From: Ptiloglossa arizonensis
Lineage: Eukaryota > Arthropoda > Insecta > Hymenoptera > Colletidae
Assembly (NCBI RefSeq): GCF_051014685.1
Contig: NW_027478419.1
Coordinates: 1,488,001-1,552,000 of the forward strand
Reading direction: 5' to 3'
Length of the DNA: 64,000 nt
The translations under genes and the position numbers were made by a program. The stretch's first letter is position 1; each line of letters starts with the position of its first letter. This document shows positions 24,216 through 35,319 of this stretch, one piece after another. Under the pieces are notes generated by a model. That model searched no databases, had not been told where the DNA came from, and was given only the letters and a program-made list of their open reading frames with translations.

Positions 24216-27200
24216 TAGGCCGTTCTAGTCATTCGTTTCGAGAATCAGAACTGCGAAAATTTTGAGTTTCTCAAGCGTTTCTTACCTCCAAACTGCCATA
24301 TCTCGCGAACGGATTTACCAATCCGCAAAATTTCTGTTGCATCTGAAAGTAGAAACTCGCCCGATTACAACGGTATGCGTACTTTTCCCCTAGGCCGTTC
24401 TAGTTACTCGTTTCGAGCATTAGAACTGCGAAAATTTTGAGTTTCTCAAGCGTTTCTCATCTCCAAACTGCCATATCTCGCGAACGGATTGATCAATCCG
24501 CAAAATTTCTGTTGCATCTGAAAGTAGAAACTCGCCCGATTACAACGGTATGCGTATTTTTCCCCTAGGCCGTTCTAGTTACTCGTTTCGAGCGACAGAA
24601 CTGCGAAAATTTTGAGTGTCTCAAGCGTTTCTTATCTCCAAACTGCCATATCTCGCGAACGGATTGATCAATCCGCAAAATTTCTGTTGCATCTGAAAGT
24701 AGAAACTCGCCCGATTACAACGGTATGCGTACTTCTCCCATAGGCCGTTCTAGTCATTCGTTTCGAGCATCAGAACTGCGAAAATTTTGAGTTTCTCAAG
24801 CGTTTCTTACCTCCAAACTGCCATATCTCGCGAACGGAATGACCAATCCGCAAAATTTCTGTTGCATCTGAAAGTAGAAACTCGCCCGATTACAACGGTA
24901 TGTGTAGTTTTCCCCTAGGCCGTTCCAGTTATTCGTTTCGAGCATCAGAACTGCGAAAATATTGAGTTTCTCAAGCGTTTCTTACATCCAAACTGCCATA
25001 TCTCGCGAACGGATTGACCGATCCGCAAAATTTCTGTTGCATCTGAAAGTAGAAACTCGCCCGATTACAACGGTATGCGTACTTTTCCCCTAGGCCGTTC
25101 TAGTTACTCGTTTCGAGCGTCAGAACTGCGAAAATTTTGAGTTTCTCAAGCGTTTCTTATCTCCAAACTGCCATATCTCGCGAACGGATTGATCGATCCG
25201 CAAAATTTCTGTTGCATCGGAAAGTAGAAACTCGCCCGATTACAACGGTGTGTGTAGTTTTCCCCTAGGCCGTTCTAGTTATTCGTTTCGAGCATCAGAA
25301 CTGCGAAAATTTTGAGTTTCTCAAGCGTTTCTTACTTCCAAACTGCCATATCTCGCGAACGGAATGACCAATCCGCAAAATTTCTGTTGCATCTGAAAGT
25401 AGAAACTCGCCCGATTACAACGGTATGTGTAGTTTTCCCCTAGGCCGTTCCAGTGATTCGTTTCGAGCATCAAAACTGCGAAAATTTTGAGTTTCTCAAG
25501 CGTTTCTTACATCCAAACTGCCATATCTCGCGAACGGATTGACCAATCCGCAAAATTTCTGTTGCATCTGAAAGTAGAAACTCGCCCGATTACAACGGTA
25601 TGCGTACTTTTCCTCTAGGCCGTTCTAGTTACTCGTTTCGAGCGTCAGAACTGCGAAAATTTTGAGGTTCTCAAGCGTTTCTTATCTCCAAACTGCCATA
25701 TCTCGCGAACGGATTGATCAATCCGCAAAATTTCTGTTGCATCTGAAAGCAGAATCTCGCCCGATTACAACGGTATGCGTACTTCTCCCCTAGGCCGTTC
25801 TAGTCATTCGTTTCGAGCATCAGAACTGCGAAAATTTTGAGTTTCTCAAGCGTTTCTTATCTCCAAACTGCCATATCTCGCGAACGGATTGATCAATCCG
25901 CAAAATTTCTGTTGCATCGGAAAGTAGAAACTCGCCCGATTACTACGGTGGGTGTAGTTTTCCCCTAGGCCGTTCTAGTTATTCGTTTCGAGCATCAGAA
26001 CTGCGAAAATTTTGAGTTTCTCAAGCGTTTCTTACCTCCAAACTGCCATATCTCGCGAACGGATTGACCAATCCGCAAAATTTCTGTTGCATCTGAAAGT
26101 AGAAACTCGCCCGATTACAACGGTATGCGCACTTTTCCCCTAGGCCGTTCTAGTTATTCGTTTCGAGCATCAGAACTGCGAAAATTTTGAGTTTCTCAAG
26201 CGTTTCTTACCTCCAAACTGCCATATCTCGCGAACGGATTGATCAATCCGCAAAATTTCTGTTGCATCTGAAAGTAGAAACTCGCCCGATTACAACGGTA
26301 TGCGTACTTTTCCTCTAGGCCGTTCTAGTTACTCGTTTCGAGCGTCAGAACTGCGAAAATTTTGAGGTTCTCAAGCGTTTCTTACCTCCAAACTGCCATA
26401 TCTCGCGAACGGAATGACCAATCCGCAAAATTTCTGTTGCATCTGAAAGTAGAAACTCGCCTGATTACAACGGTATGTGTAGTTTTCCCCTAGGCCGTTC
26501 TAGTTATTCGTTTCGAGCATCAGAACTGCGAAAATTTTGAGTTTCTCAAGCGTTTCTTACCTCCAAACTGCCATATCTCGCGAACGGATTGACCAATCCG
26601 CAAAATTTCTGTTGCATCTGAAAGTAGAAACTCGCCCGATTACAACGGTATGCGTACTTCTCCCATAGGCCGTTCTAGTCATTCGTTTCGAGCATCAGAA
26701 CTGCGAAAATTTTGAGTTTCTCAAGCGTTTCTTACCTCCAAACTGCCATATCTCGCGAACGGAATGACCAATCCGCAAAATTTCTGTTGCATCTGAAAGT
26801 AGAAACTCGCCCGATTACAACGGTATGTGTAGTTTTCCCCTAGGCCGTTCTAGTCATTCGTTTCGAGAATCAGAACTGCGAAAATTTTGAGTTTCTCAAG
26901 CGTTTCTTACCTCCAAACTGCCATATCTCGCGAACGGATTTACCAATCCGCAAAATTTCTGTTGCATCTGAAAGTAGAAACTCGCCCGATTACAACGGTA
27001 TGCGTACTTTTCCCCTAGGCCGTTCTAGTTACTCGTTTCGAGCATTAGAACTGCGAAAATTTTGAGTTTCTCAAGCGTTTCTCATCTCCAAACTGCCATA
27101 TCTCGCGAACGGATTGATCAATCGGCAAAATTTCTGCTGCATCTGAAAGTAGAAACTCGCCCGATTACAACGGTATGCGTATTTTCCCCCTAGGCCTTTC

Positions 27201-27609
27201 TAGTTACTCGTTTCGAGCGTCAGAACTGCGAAAATTTTGAGTGTCTCAAGCGTTTCTTATCTCCAAACTGCCATATCTCGCGAACGGATTGATCAATCCG
27301 CAAAATTTCTGTTGCATCTGAAAGTAGAAACTCGCCCGATTACAACGGTATGCGTACTTCTCCCATAGGCCGTTCTAGTCATTCGTTTCGAGCATCAGAA
27401 CTGCGAAAATTTTGAGTTTCTCAAGCGTTTCTTACCTCCAAACTGCCATATCTCGCGAACGGAATGACCAATCCGCAAAATTTCTGTTGCATCTGAAAGT
27501 AGAAACTCGCCCGATTACAACGGTATGTGTAGTTTTCCCCTAGGCCGTTCCAGTTATTCGTTTCGAGCATCAGAACTGCGAAAATATTGAGTTTCTCAAG
27601 CGTTTCTTA
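24216..27609 (+). repeat. 15-monomer (2,625-bp) spaced duplication
   Basis: About 24,216-24,984 recurs at 26,841-27,609, offset 2,625. Shared variants include 'gagaatcag', 'ggatttacc', 'gagcattagaac', 'ctcatctcc', 'gagtgtctc', 'tcccataggc' and 'aaaatattgag'. Between them, about 25,090-26,800 holds ordinary monomers with 'gaggttctc' (near 25,664 and 26,364) and 'gcatcggaaag' variants. Nothing other than satellite is present. Confidence 0.75.
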
Positions 27610-27610
27610 T

Positions 27611-27961
27611 CTCCAAACTGCCATATCTCGCGAACGGATTCATCAATCCGCAAAGTTTCTGTTGCATTTGAAAGTAGAAACTCGCCCGATTACAACGGTA
27701 TGCGTACTTCTCCCCATAGGCCGTTCTAGTCATTCGTTTCGAGCATCAGAACTGCGAAAATTTTGAGTTTCTCAAGCGTTTCTTATCTCCAAACTGCCAT
27801 ATCTTACGAACGGATTCATCAATCAGGAAAGTTTCTGTTGCATCTGAAAATAGAAACTCGCCCGATTACAACGGTATGCGTACTTCTCCCCTAGGCCGTT
27901 CTAGTCATTCGTTTCGAGCATCAGAACTGCGAAAATTTTGAGTTTCTCAAGCGTTTCTTAT
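27611..27961 (+). repeat. Most diverged monomer pair; end of perfect register
   Basis: Two adjacent copies carry an unusual load of substitutions: 'ggattcatcaatcc' and 'gcaaagtttc' in the first, then 'atcttacgaacgg', 'caatcaggaaag' and 'ctgaaaatagaa' in the second. The first is 176 bp because of an extra base in 'ctccccatagg' near 27,706. The second has lost both the TCGCGA site and the outer arm of the palindrome. This is the first length change in the window and marks the edge of Domain A. Confidence 0.85.
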
Positions 27962-30408
27962 CTCCAAACTGCCATATCTCGCGAACGGATTGATCAATCC
28001 GCAAAATTTCTGTTGCATCGGAAAGTAGAAACTCGCCCGATTACAACGGTGGGTGTAGTTTTCCCCTAGGCCGTTCTAGTTATTCGTTTCGAGCATCAGA
28101 ACTGCGAAAATTTTGAGTTTCTCAAGCGTTTCTTATCTCCAAACTGCCATATCTCGCGAACGGATTGATCAATCCGCAAAATTTCTGTTGCATCTGAAAG
28201 CAGAATCTCGCCGATTACAACGGTATGCGTACTTCTCCCCTAGGCCGTTCTAGTCATTCGTTTCGGGAATCAGAACTGCGAAAATTTTGAGTTTCTCAAG
28301 CGTTTCTTACCTCCAAACTGCCATATCTCGCGAACGGAATGACCAATCCGCAAAATTTCTGTTGCATCTGAAAGTAGAAACTCGCCCGATTACAACGGTA
28401 TGTGTAGTTTTCCCCTAGGCCGTTCCAGTTATTCGTTTCGAGCATCAGAACTGCGAAAATATTGAGTTTCTCAAGCGTTTCTTACATCCAAACTGCCATA
28501 TCTCGCGAACGGATTGACCGATCCGCAAAATTTCTGTTGCATCTGAAAGTAGAAACTCGCCCGATTACAACGGTATGCGCACTTTTCCCCTAGGCGTTCT
28601 AGTTATTCGTTGCGAGCATCAGAACTGCGAAAATTTTGAGTTTCTCAAGCGTTTCTTACATCCAAACTGCCATATCTCGCGAACGGATTGACCGAACCGC
28701 AAAATTTCTGTTGCATCTGAAAGTAGAAACTCGCCCGATTACAACGGTATGCGTACTTTTCCCCTAGGCCGTTCTAGTTACTCGTTTCGAGCGTCAGAAC
28801 TGCGAAAATTTTGAGTTTCTCAAGCGTTTCTTATCTCCAAACTGCCATATCTCGCGAACGGATTGATCGATCCGCAAAATTTCTGTTGCATCTGAAAGTA
28901 GAAACTCGCCCGATTACAACGGTATGCGTACTTCTCCCATAGGCCGTTCTAGTCATTCGTTTCGAGCATCAGAACTGCGAAAATTTTGAGTTTCTCAAGC
29001 GTTTCTTACCTCCAAACTGCCATATCTCGCGAACGGATTGACCAATCCGCAAAATTTCTGTTGCATCTGAAAGTAGAAACTCGCCCGATTACAACGGTAT
29101 GCGTACTTTTCCTCTAGGCCGTTCTAGTTACTCGTTTCGAGCGTCAGAACTGCGAAAATTTTGAGGTTCTCAAGCGTTTCTTACCTCCAAACTGCCATAT
29201 CTCGCGAACGGATTGATCAATCCGCAAAATTTCTGTTGCATCTGAAAGCAGAATCTCGCCCGATTACAACGGTATGCGTACTTCTCCCCTAGGCCGTTCT
29301 AGTCATTCGTTTCGAGCATCAGAACTGCGAAAATTTGAGTTTCTCAAGCGTTTCTTATCTCCAAACTGCCATATCTCGCGAACGGATTGATCAATCCGCA
29401 AAATTTCTGTTGCATCAGAAAGTAGAAACTCGCCCGATTACAACGGTGGGTGTAGTTTTCCCCTAGGCCGTTCTAGTTATTCGTTTCGAGCATCAGAACT
29501 GCGAAAATTTTGAGTTTCTCGAGCGTTTCTTACCTCCAAACTGCCATATCTCGCGAACGGATTGACCAATCCGCAAAATTTCTGTTGCATCTGAAAGTAG
29601 AAACTCGCCCGATTACAACGGTATGCGCACTTTTCCCCTAGGCCGTTCTAGTTATTCGTTTCGAGCATCAGAACTGCGAAAATTTTGAGTTTCTCAAGCG
29701 TTTCTTACCTCCAAACTGCCATATCTCGCGAACGGATTGATCAATCCGCAAAATTTCTGTTGCATCTGAAAGTAGAAACTCGCCCGATTACAACGGTATG
29801 CGTACTTTTCCTCTAGGCCGTTCTAGTTACTCGTTTCGAGCGTCAGAACTGCGAAAATTTTGAGGTTCTCAAGCGTTTCTTATCTCCAAACTGCCATATC
29901 TCGCGAACGGATTGATCAATCCGCAAAATTTCTGTTGCATCTGAAAGCAGAATCTCGCCCGATTACAACGGTGTGTGTAGTTTTCCCCTAGGCCGTTCTA
30001 GTTATTCGTTTCGAGCATCAGAACTGCGAAAATTTTGAGTTTCTCAAGCGTTTCTTACTTCCAAACTGCCATATCTCGCGAACGGAATGACCAATCCGCA
30101 AAATTTCTGTTGCATCTGAAAGTAGAAACTCGCCCGATTACATCGGTATGTGTAGTTTTCCCCTAGGCCGTTCCAGTGATTCGTTTCGAGCATCAAAACT
30201 GCGAAAATTTTGAGTTTCTCAAGCGTTTCTTACATCCAAACTGCCATATCTCGCGAACGGATTGACCGATCCGCAAAATTTCTGTTGCATCTGAAAGTAG
30301 AAACTCGCCCGATTACAACGGTATGCGCACTTTTCCCCTATGCCGTTCTAGTTATTCATTTCGAGCATCAGAACTGCGAAAATTTTGAGTTTCTCAAGCG
30401 TTTCTCAC

Positions 30409-30585
30409 CTCCAAACTGCCATATCTCGCGAACGGATTGACCAATCCGCAAACTTTCTGTTGCATCTGAAAGTAGAAACTCGCCCGATTACAACGGTAGG
30501 TGTAGTTTTCCCCTAGGCCGTTCTGGTCATTCGTTTCGAGCATCAGAACTGCGAAAATTTTTTGAGTTTCTCAAGCGTTTCTTAT
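30409..30585 (+). repeat. 177-bp monomer type with six-T run (first of eight)
   Basis: The usual AAAATTTT before 'gag' becomes AAAATTTTTT, so the monomer is 177 bp. The next copy then starts with 'ctcgaaactg', a linked variant. The same type starts at 31,986, 35,837, 40,388, 41,090, 42,492, 45,293 and 46,695. Eight copies sharing one insertion and the same downstream neighbour descend from a single event spread by block duplication. It is a clean marker for higher-order repeat copies, and it is absent before 30 kb and after 47 kb. Confidence 0.9.
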
Positions 30586-31309
30586 CTCGAAACTGCCATA
30601 TCTCGCGAACGGATTGATCAATCCGCAAAATTTCTGTTGCATCTGAAAGTAGAATCTCGCCCGATTACAACGGTATGCGTACTTCTCCCCTAGGCCGTTC
30701 TAGTCATTCGTTTCGAGAATCAGAACTGCGAAAATTTTGAGTTTCTCAAGCGTTTCTTACCTCCAAACTGCCATATCTCGCGAACGGATTTACCAATCCG
30801 CAAAATTTCTGTTGCATCTGAAAGTAGAAACTCGCCCGATTACAACGGTATGCGTACTTTTCCCCTAGGCCGTCCTAGTTACTCGTTTCGAGCATCAGAA
30901 CTGCGAAAATTTTGAGTTTCTCAAGCGTTTCTTATCTCCAAACTGCCATATCTCGCGAACGGATTGATCAATCCGCAAAATTTCTGTTGCATTTGAAAGT
31001 AGAAACTCGCCCGATTACAACGGTATGCGTACTTTTCCCCTAGGCCGTTCTAGTTACTCGTTTCGAGCATCAGAACTGCGAAAATTTTGAGTTTCTCAAG
31101 CGTTTCTTATCTCCAAACTGCCATATCTCGCGAACGGATTGATCAATCCTCAAAATTTCTGTTGCATCTGAAAGTAGAAACTCGCCCGATTACAACGGTA
31201 TGCGCACTTTTCCCCTAGGCCGTTCTAGTTATTCGTTTCGAGCATCAGAACTGCGAAAATTTTGAGTTTCTCAACCGTTTCTTATCTCCAAACTGCCATA
31301 TCTCGCGAA

Positions 31310-31325
31310 CGGATTGATCAATCCG
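31310..31325. other. 16-bp perfect palindrome in the monomer (example)
   Basis: The sequence CGGATTGATCAATCCG equals its own reverse complement and contains a central TGATCA. It recurs in a large share of monomers at offsets 25-40. The common 'gacca' variant keeps both 7-bp arms and only breaks the symmetry at the centre. Other variants (ggatttacca, ggaatgacca, ggatggacca, ggatcgacca, accgatccg) break one arm pair, and the 'caatcctc' variant removes the outer pair. This could be a binding site for a dimeric protein or a short cruciform-prone sequence. Both are inference; only the symmetry is seen. Confidence 0.9.
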
Positions 31326-31358
31326 CAAAATTTCTGTTGCATCTGAAAGTAGAAACTC

Positions 31359-31375
31359 GCCCGATTACAACGGTA
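31359..31375 (-). other. Degenerate CENP-B-box-like motif (example)
   Basis: On the minus strand this reads taccgttgtaatcgggc. Against the established mammalian box NTTCGNNNNANNCGGGN it matches 7 of the 9 essential bases; the two misses are the TT of TTCG, which is AC here. The same place in most monomers (offsets 74-90) carries it. Two mismatches among essential bases would be expected to weaken or abolish binding by mammalian CENP-B. A 7/9 match somewhere in a 175-bp unit on either strand is also not improbable by chance. It is a candidate, not a call. Confidence 0.25.
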
Positions 31376-33913
31376 TGCGTACTTTTCCCCTAGGCCGTTC
31401 TAGTTACTCGTTTCGAGCGTCAGAACTGCGAAAATTTTGAGTTTCTCAAGCGTTTCTTATCTCCAAACTGCCACATCTCGCGAACGGATTGATCGATCCG
31501 CAAAATTTCTGTTGCATCGGAAAGTAGAAACTCGCCCGATTACAACGGTGTGTGTAGTTTTCCCCTAGGCCGTTCTAGTTATTCGTTTCGAGCATCAGAA
31601 CTGCGAAAATTTTGAGTTTCTCAAGCGTTTCTTACTTCCAAACTGCCATATCTCGCGAACGGAATGACCAATCCGCAAAATTTCTGTTGCATCTGAAAGT
31701 AGAAACTCGCCCGATTACATCGGTATGTGTAGTTTTCCCCTAGGCCGTTCCAGTGATTCGTTTCGAGCATCAAAACTGCGAAAATTTTGAGTTTCTCAAG
31801 CGTTTCTTACATCCAAACTGCCATATCTCGCGAACGGATTGACCGATCCGCAAAATTTCTGTTGCATCTGAAAGTAGAAACTCGCCCGATTACAACGGTA
31901 TGCGCACTTTTCCCCTATGCCGTTCGAGTTATTCGTTTCGAGCATCAGAACTGCGAAAATTTTGAGTTTCTCAAGCGTTTCTCACCTCCAAACTGCCATA
32001 TCTCGCGAACGGATTGACCAATCCGCAAACTTTCTGTTGCATCTGAAAGTAGAAACTCGCCCGATTACAACGGTAGGTGTAGTTTTCCCCTAGGCCGTTC
32101 TGGTCATTCGTTTCGAGCATCAGAACTGCGAAAATTTTTTGAGTTTCTCAAGCGTTTCTTATCTCGAAACTGCCATATCTCGCGAACGGATTGATCAATC
32201 CGCAAAATTTCTGTTGCATCTGAAAGTAGAATCTCGCCCGATTACAACGGTATGCGTACTTCTCCCCTAGGCCGTTCTAGTCATTCGTTTCGAGAATCAG
32301 AACTGCGAAATTTTGAGTTTCTCAAGCGTTTCTTACCTCCAAACTGCCATATCTCGCGAACGGATTTACCAATCCGCAAAATTTCTGTTGCATCTGAAAG
32401 TAGAAACTCGCCCGATTACAACGGTATGCGTACTTTTCCCCTAGGCCGTCCTAGTTACTCGTTTCGAGCATCAGAACTGCGAAAATTTTGAGTTTCTCAA
32501 GCGTTTCTTATCTCCAAACTGCCATATCTCGCGAACGGATTGATCAATCCGCAAAATTTCTGTTGCATTTGAAAGTAGAAACTCGCCCGATTACAACGGT
32601 ATGCGTACTTTTCCCCTAGGCCGTTCTAGTTACTCGTTTCGAGCATCAGAACTGCGAAAATTTTGAGTTTCTCAAGCGTTTCTTATCTCCAAACTGCCAT
32701 ATCTCGCGAACGGATTGATCAATCCGCAAAATTTCTGTTGCATCTGAAAGTAGAAACTCGCCCCGATTACAACGGTATGCGTACTTCTCCCCTAGGCCGT
32801 TCTAGTCATTCGTTTCGAGCATCAGAACTGCGAAAATTTTGAGTTTCTCAAGCGTTTCTTACCTCCAAACTGCCATATCTCGCGAACGGAATGACAAATC
32901 CGCAAAATTTCTGTTGCATTTGAAAGTAGAAACTCGCCCGATTACAACGGTATGCGTACTTCTCCCCTAGGCCGTTCTAGTCATTCGTTTCGGGCATCAG
33001 AACTGCGAAAATTTTGAGTTTCTCAAGCGTTTCTTATCTCCAAACAGCCATATCTCGCAAACGGATTGACCAATCCGCAAAATTTCTGTTGCATGTGAAA
33101 GTAGGAAACTCGCCCGATTACAACGGTATGCGTACTTTTCCCCTAGGCCGTTCTAGTTACTCGTTTCGAGCGTCAGAACTGCGAAAATTTTGAGTTTCTC
33201 AAGCGTTTCTTATCTCCAAACTGCCATATCTCGCGAACGGATTGATCAATCCGCAAAATTTCTGTTGCATCTGAAAGTAGAAACTCGCCCGATTACAACG
33301 GTAGGTGTAGTTTTCCCCTAGGCCGTTCTAGTTATTCGTTTCGAGCATCAGAATTTCGAAAATTTTGAGTTTCTCAACCGTTTCTTATCTCCAAACTGCC
33401 ATATCTCGCGAACGGATTGATCAATCCGCAAAATTTCTGTTGCATCTGAAAGTAGAAACTCGCCCGATTACAACGGTATGCGTACTTTTCCCCTAGGCCG
33501 TTCTAGTTACTCGTTTCGAGCGTCAGAACTGCGAAAATTTTGAGTTTCTCAAGCGTTTCTTATCTCCAAACTGCCATATCTCGCGAACGGATTGATCAAT
33601 CCGCAAAATTTCTGTTGCATCTGAAAGTAGAAACTCGCCCGATTACAACGGTAGGTGTAGTTTTCCCCTAGGCCGTTCTAGTCATTCGTTTCGAGCATCA
33701 GAACTGCGAAAATTTTGAGTTTCTCAAGCGTTTCTTACATCCAAACTGCCATATCTCGCGAACGGATTGACCAATCCGCAAAATTTCTGTTGCATCTGAA
33801 AGTAGAGACTCGCCCGATTACAACGGTAAGTGTAGTTTTCCCCTAGGCCGTTCTAGTTATTCGTTTCGAGCATCAGAATTGCGAAAATTTTGAGTTTCTC
33901 AACCGTTTCTTAT

Positions 33914-34087
33914 CTCCAAACTGCCATATCTCGCGAACGGATTGATCAATCCGCAAAATTTCTGTTGCATCTGTAAGTAGAAACTCGCCCGATTACAACG
34001 GTATGCGTACCTTTCCCCTAGGCCGTTCTAGTTACTCGTTTCGAGCGTCAGAACTGCGAAAATTTTAGTTTCTCAAGCGTTTCTTAT
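33914..34087 (+). repeat. 174-bp monomer type with 'ttttag' (first of eight)
   Basis: Here 'aaaattttgagttt' becomes 'aaaattttagttt', a one-base deletion. Copies of 174 bp start at 33,914, 34,613, 38,989, 44,069, 49,147, 49,671, 55,095 and 58,419. The following monomer often carries 'caatcctcaaaat'. The same deletion also occurs in later monomers that stay 175 bp because of an extra base elsewhere (see 54,745). It marks Domains C and D and is absent from Domain A. Confidence 0.9.
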
Positions 34088-35319
34088 CTCCAAACTGCCA
34101 TATCTCGCGAACGGATTGATCAATCCTCAAAATTTCTATTGCATCTGAAAGTAGAAACTCGCCCGATTACAACGGTAGGTGTAGTTTTCCCCTAGGCCGT
34201 TCTAGTCATTCGTTTCGAGCATCAGAACTGCGAAAATTTTGAGTTTCTCAAGCGTTTCTTACATCCAAACTGCCATATCTCGCGAACGGATTGACCAATC
34301 CGTAAAATTTCTGTTGCATCTGAAAGTAGAGACTCGCCCGATTACAACGGTATGTGTAGTTTTCCCCTAGGCCGTTCCAGTTATTCATTTCGAGCATCAG
34401 AACTGCAAAAATTTTGAATTTCTCAAGCGTTTCTTACTTCCAAACTGCCATATCTCGCGAACGGATCGACCAATCCGCAAAATTTCTGTTGCATCTGAAA
34501 GTAGAGACTCGCCCGATTACAACGGTATGTGTAGTTTTCCCCTAGGCCGTTCCAGTTATTCGTTTCGAGCATCAGAACTGCGAAAATTTTGAGTTTCTCA
34601 ACCGTTTCTTATCTCCAAACTGCCATATCTCGCGAACGGATTGATCAATCCGCAAAATTTCTGTTGCATCTGTAAGTAGAAACTCGCCCGATTACAACGG
34701 TATGCGTACTTTTCCCCTAGGCCGTTCTAGTTACTCGTTTCGAGCGTCAGAACTGCGAAAATTTTAGTTTCTCAAGCGTTTCTTATCTCCAAACTGCCAT
34801 ATCTCGCGAACGGATTGATCAATCCTCAAAATTTCTGTTGCATCTGAAAGTAGAAACTCGCCCGATTACAACGGTAGGTGTAGTTTTCCCCTAGGCCGTT
34901 CTAGTCATTCGTTTCGAACATCAGAACTGCGAAAATTTTGAGTTTCTCAAGCGTTTCTTACATCCAAACTGCCATATCTCGCGAACGGATTGACCAATCC
35001 GCAAAATTTCTGTTGCATCTGAAAGTAGAGACTCGCCCGATTACAACGGTATGTGTAGTTTTCCCCTAGGCCGTTCCAGTTATTCGTTTCGAGCATCAGA
35101 ACTGCGAAAATTTTGAGTTTCTCAACCGTTTCATATCTCCAAACTGCCATATCTCGCGAACGGATTGATCAATCCGCAAAATTTCTGTTGCATCTGAAAG
35201 TAGAAACTCGCCCGATTACAACGGTATGCGCACTTTTCCCCTAGGCCGTTCTAGTTATTCGTTTCGAGCATCAGAACTGCGAAAATTTTGAGTTTCTCAA
35301 CCGTTTCTTATCTCCAAAC

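Larger units (their letters stand above)
1..27610 (+). repeat. Domain A: satellite in perfect 175-bp register
   Basis: From the first full monomer at 136 through 27,610 there are 157 consecutive copies, and each start falls exactly on 136 + 175k. I found no insertion or deletion in this stretch, although base substitutions are frequent. All block duplications inside it are therefore whole multiples of 175 bp: 350, 875, 1,050, 1,225, 2,625, 3,150, 3,325, 4,200, 6,125-6,300, 10,500-11,550 and 17,675. The rest of the window behaves differently, which makes this a distinct homogenised domain. Confidence 0.9.
31286..31460 (+). repeat. Representative near-consensus monomer
   Basis: This 175-bp copy is a convenient reference for the family. 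Offsets from its first base: TCGCGA at 18-23, the palindrome at 25-40, AAAATTT at 42-48, 'aaactcgcccgattacaa' at 68-85, the variable 'atgcgtac' stretch at 90-97, CCTAGG at 104-109, a TTCG-containing 'attcgtttcgagc' region (here actcg and gcgtc variants) around 121-133, and AAAATTTT at 146-153. The consensus I built by eye has 43 C, 32 G and 13 CpG. The start point is arbitrary, because a tandem repeat has no natural first base. Confidence 0.9.
29955..32725 (+). repeat. 9-monomer (1,577-bp) tandem duplication
   Basis: About 29,955-31,148 recurs at 31,532-32,725, offset 1,577, which is nine monomers plus the two extra T bases of a 177-bp copy. Shared variants are 'ggtgtgtgtag', 'cagtgattcg', 'catcaaaactg', 'cctatgccg', 'aaactttctg', 'gttctggtcattc' and the six-T run. 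The second copy also has its own one-base deletion near 32,309. Confidence 0.8.
27962..33340 (+). repeat. Domain B: satellite with scattered one-base indels
   Basis: Ordinary monomers continue, but lengths vary. 174-bp copies begin at 28,137 ('ctcgccgatt'), 28,486 ('taggcgttct'), 29,185 ('aaaatttgag') and 32,163 ('gcgaaatttt'). 176-bp copies begin at 32,687 ('ctcgccccgatt') and 33,038 ('gtaggaaact'). Most of these indels are unique to one copy, so they are recent mutations that have not been spread by homogenisation, or sequencing errors. The 177-bp type first appears here. Confidence 0.85.

Noticed and set aside
28137..33213. One-base indels as a biological feature (28,137, 28,486, 29,185, 32,163, 32,687 and 33,038 monomers)
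   Set aside because: Most are in or beside short homopolymers (ccc, tttt, aaaa) and are private to one copy, so sequencing or assembly error cannot be excluded. They are listed only as observed length variants.
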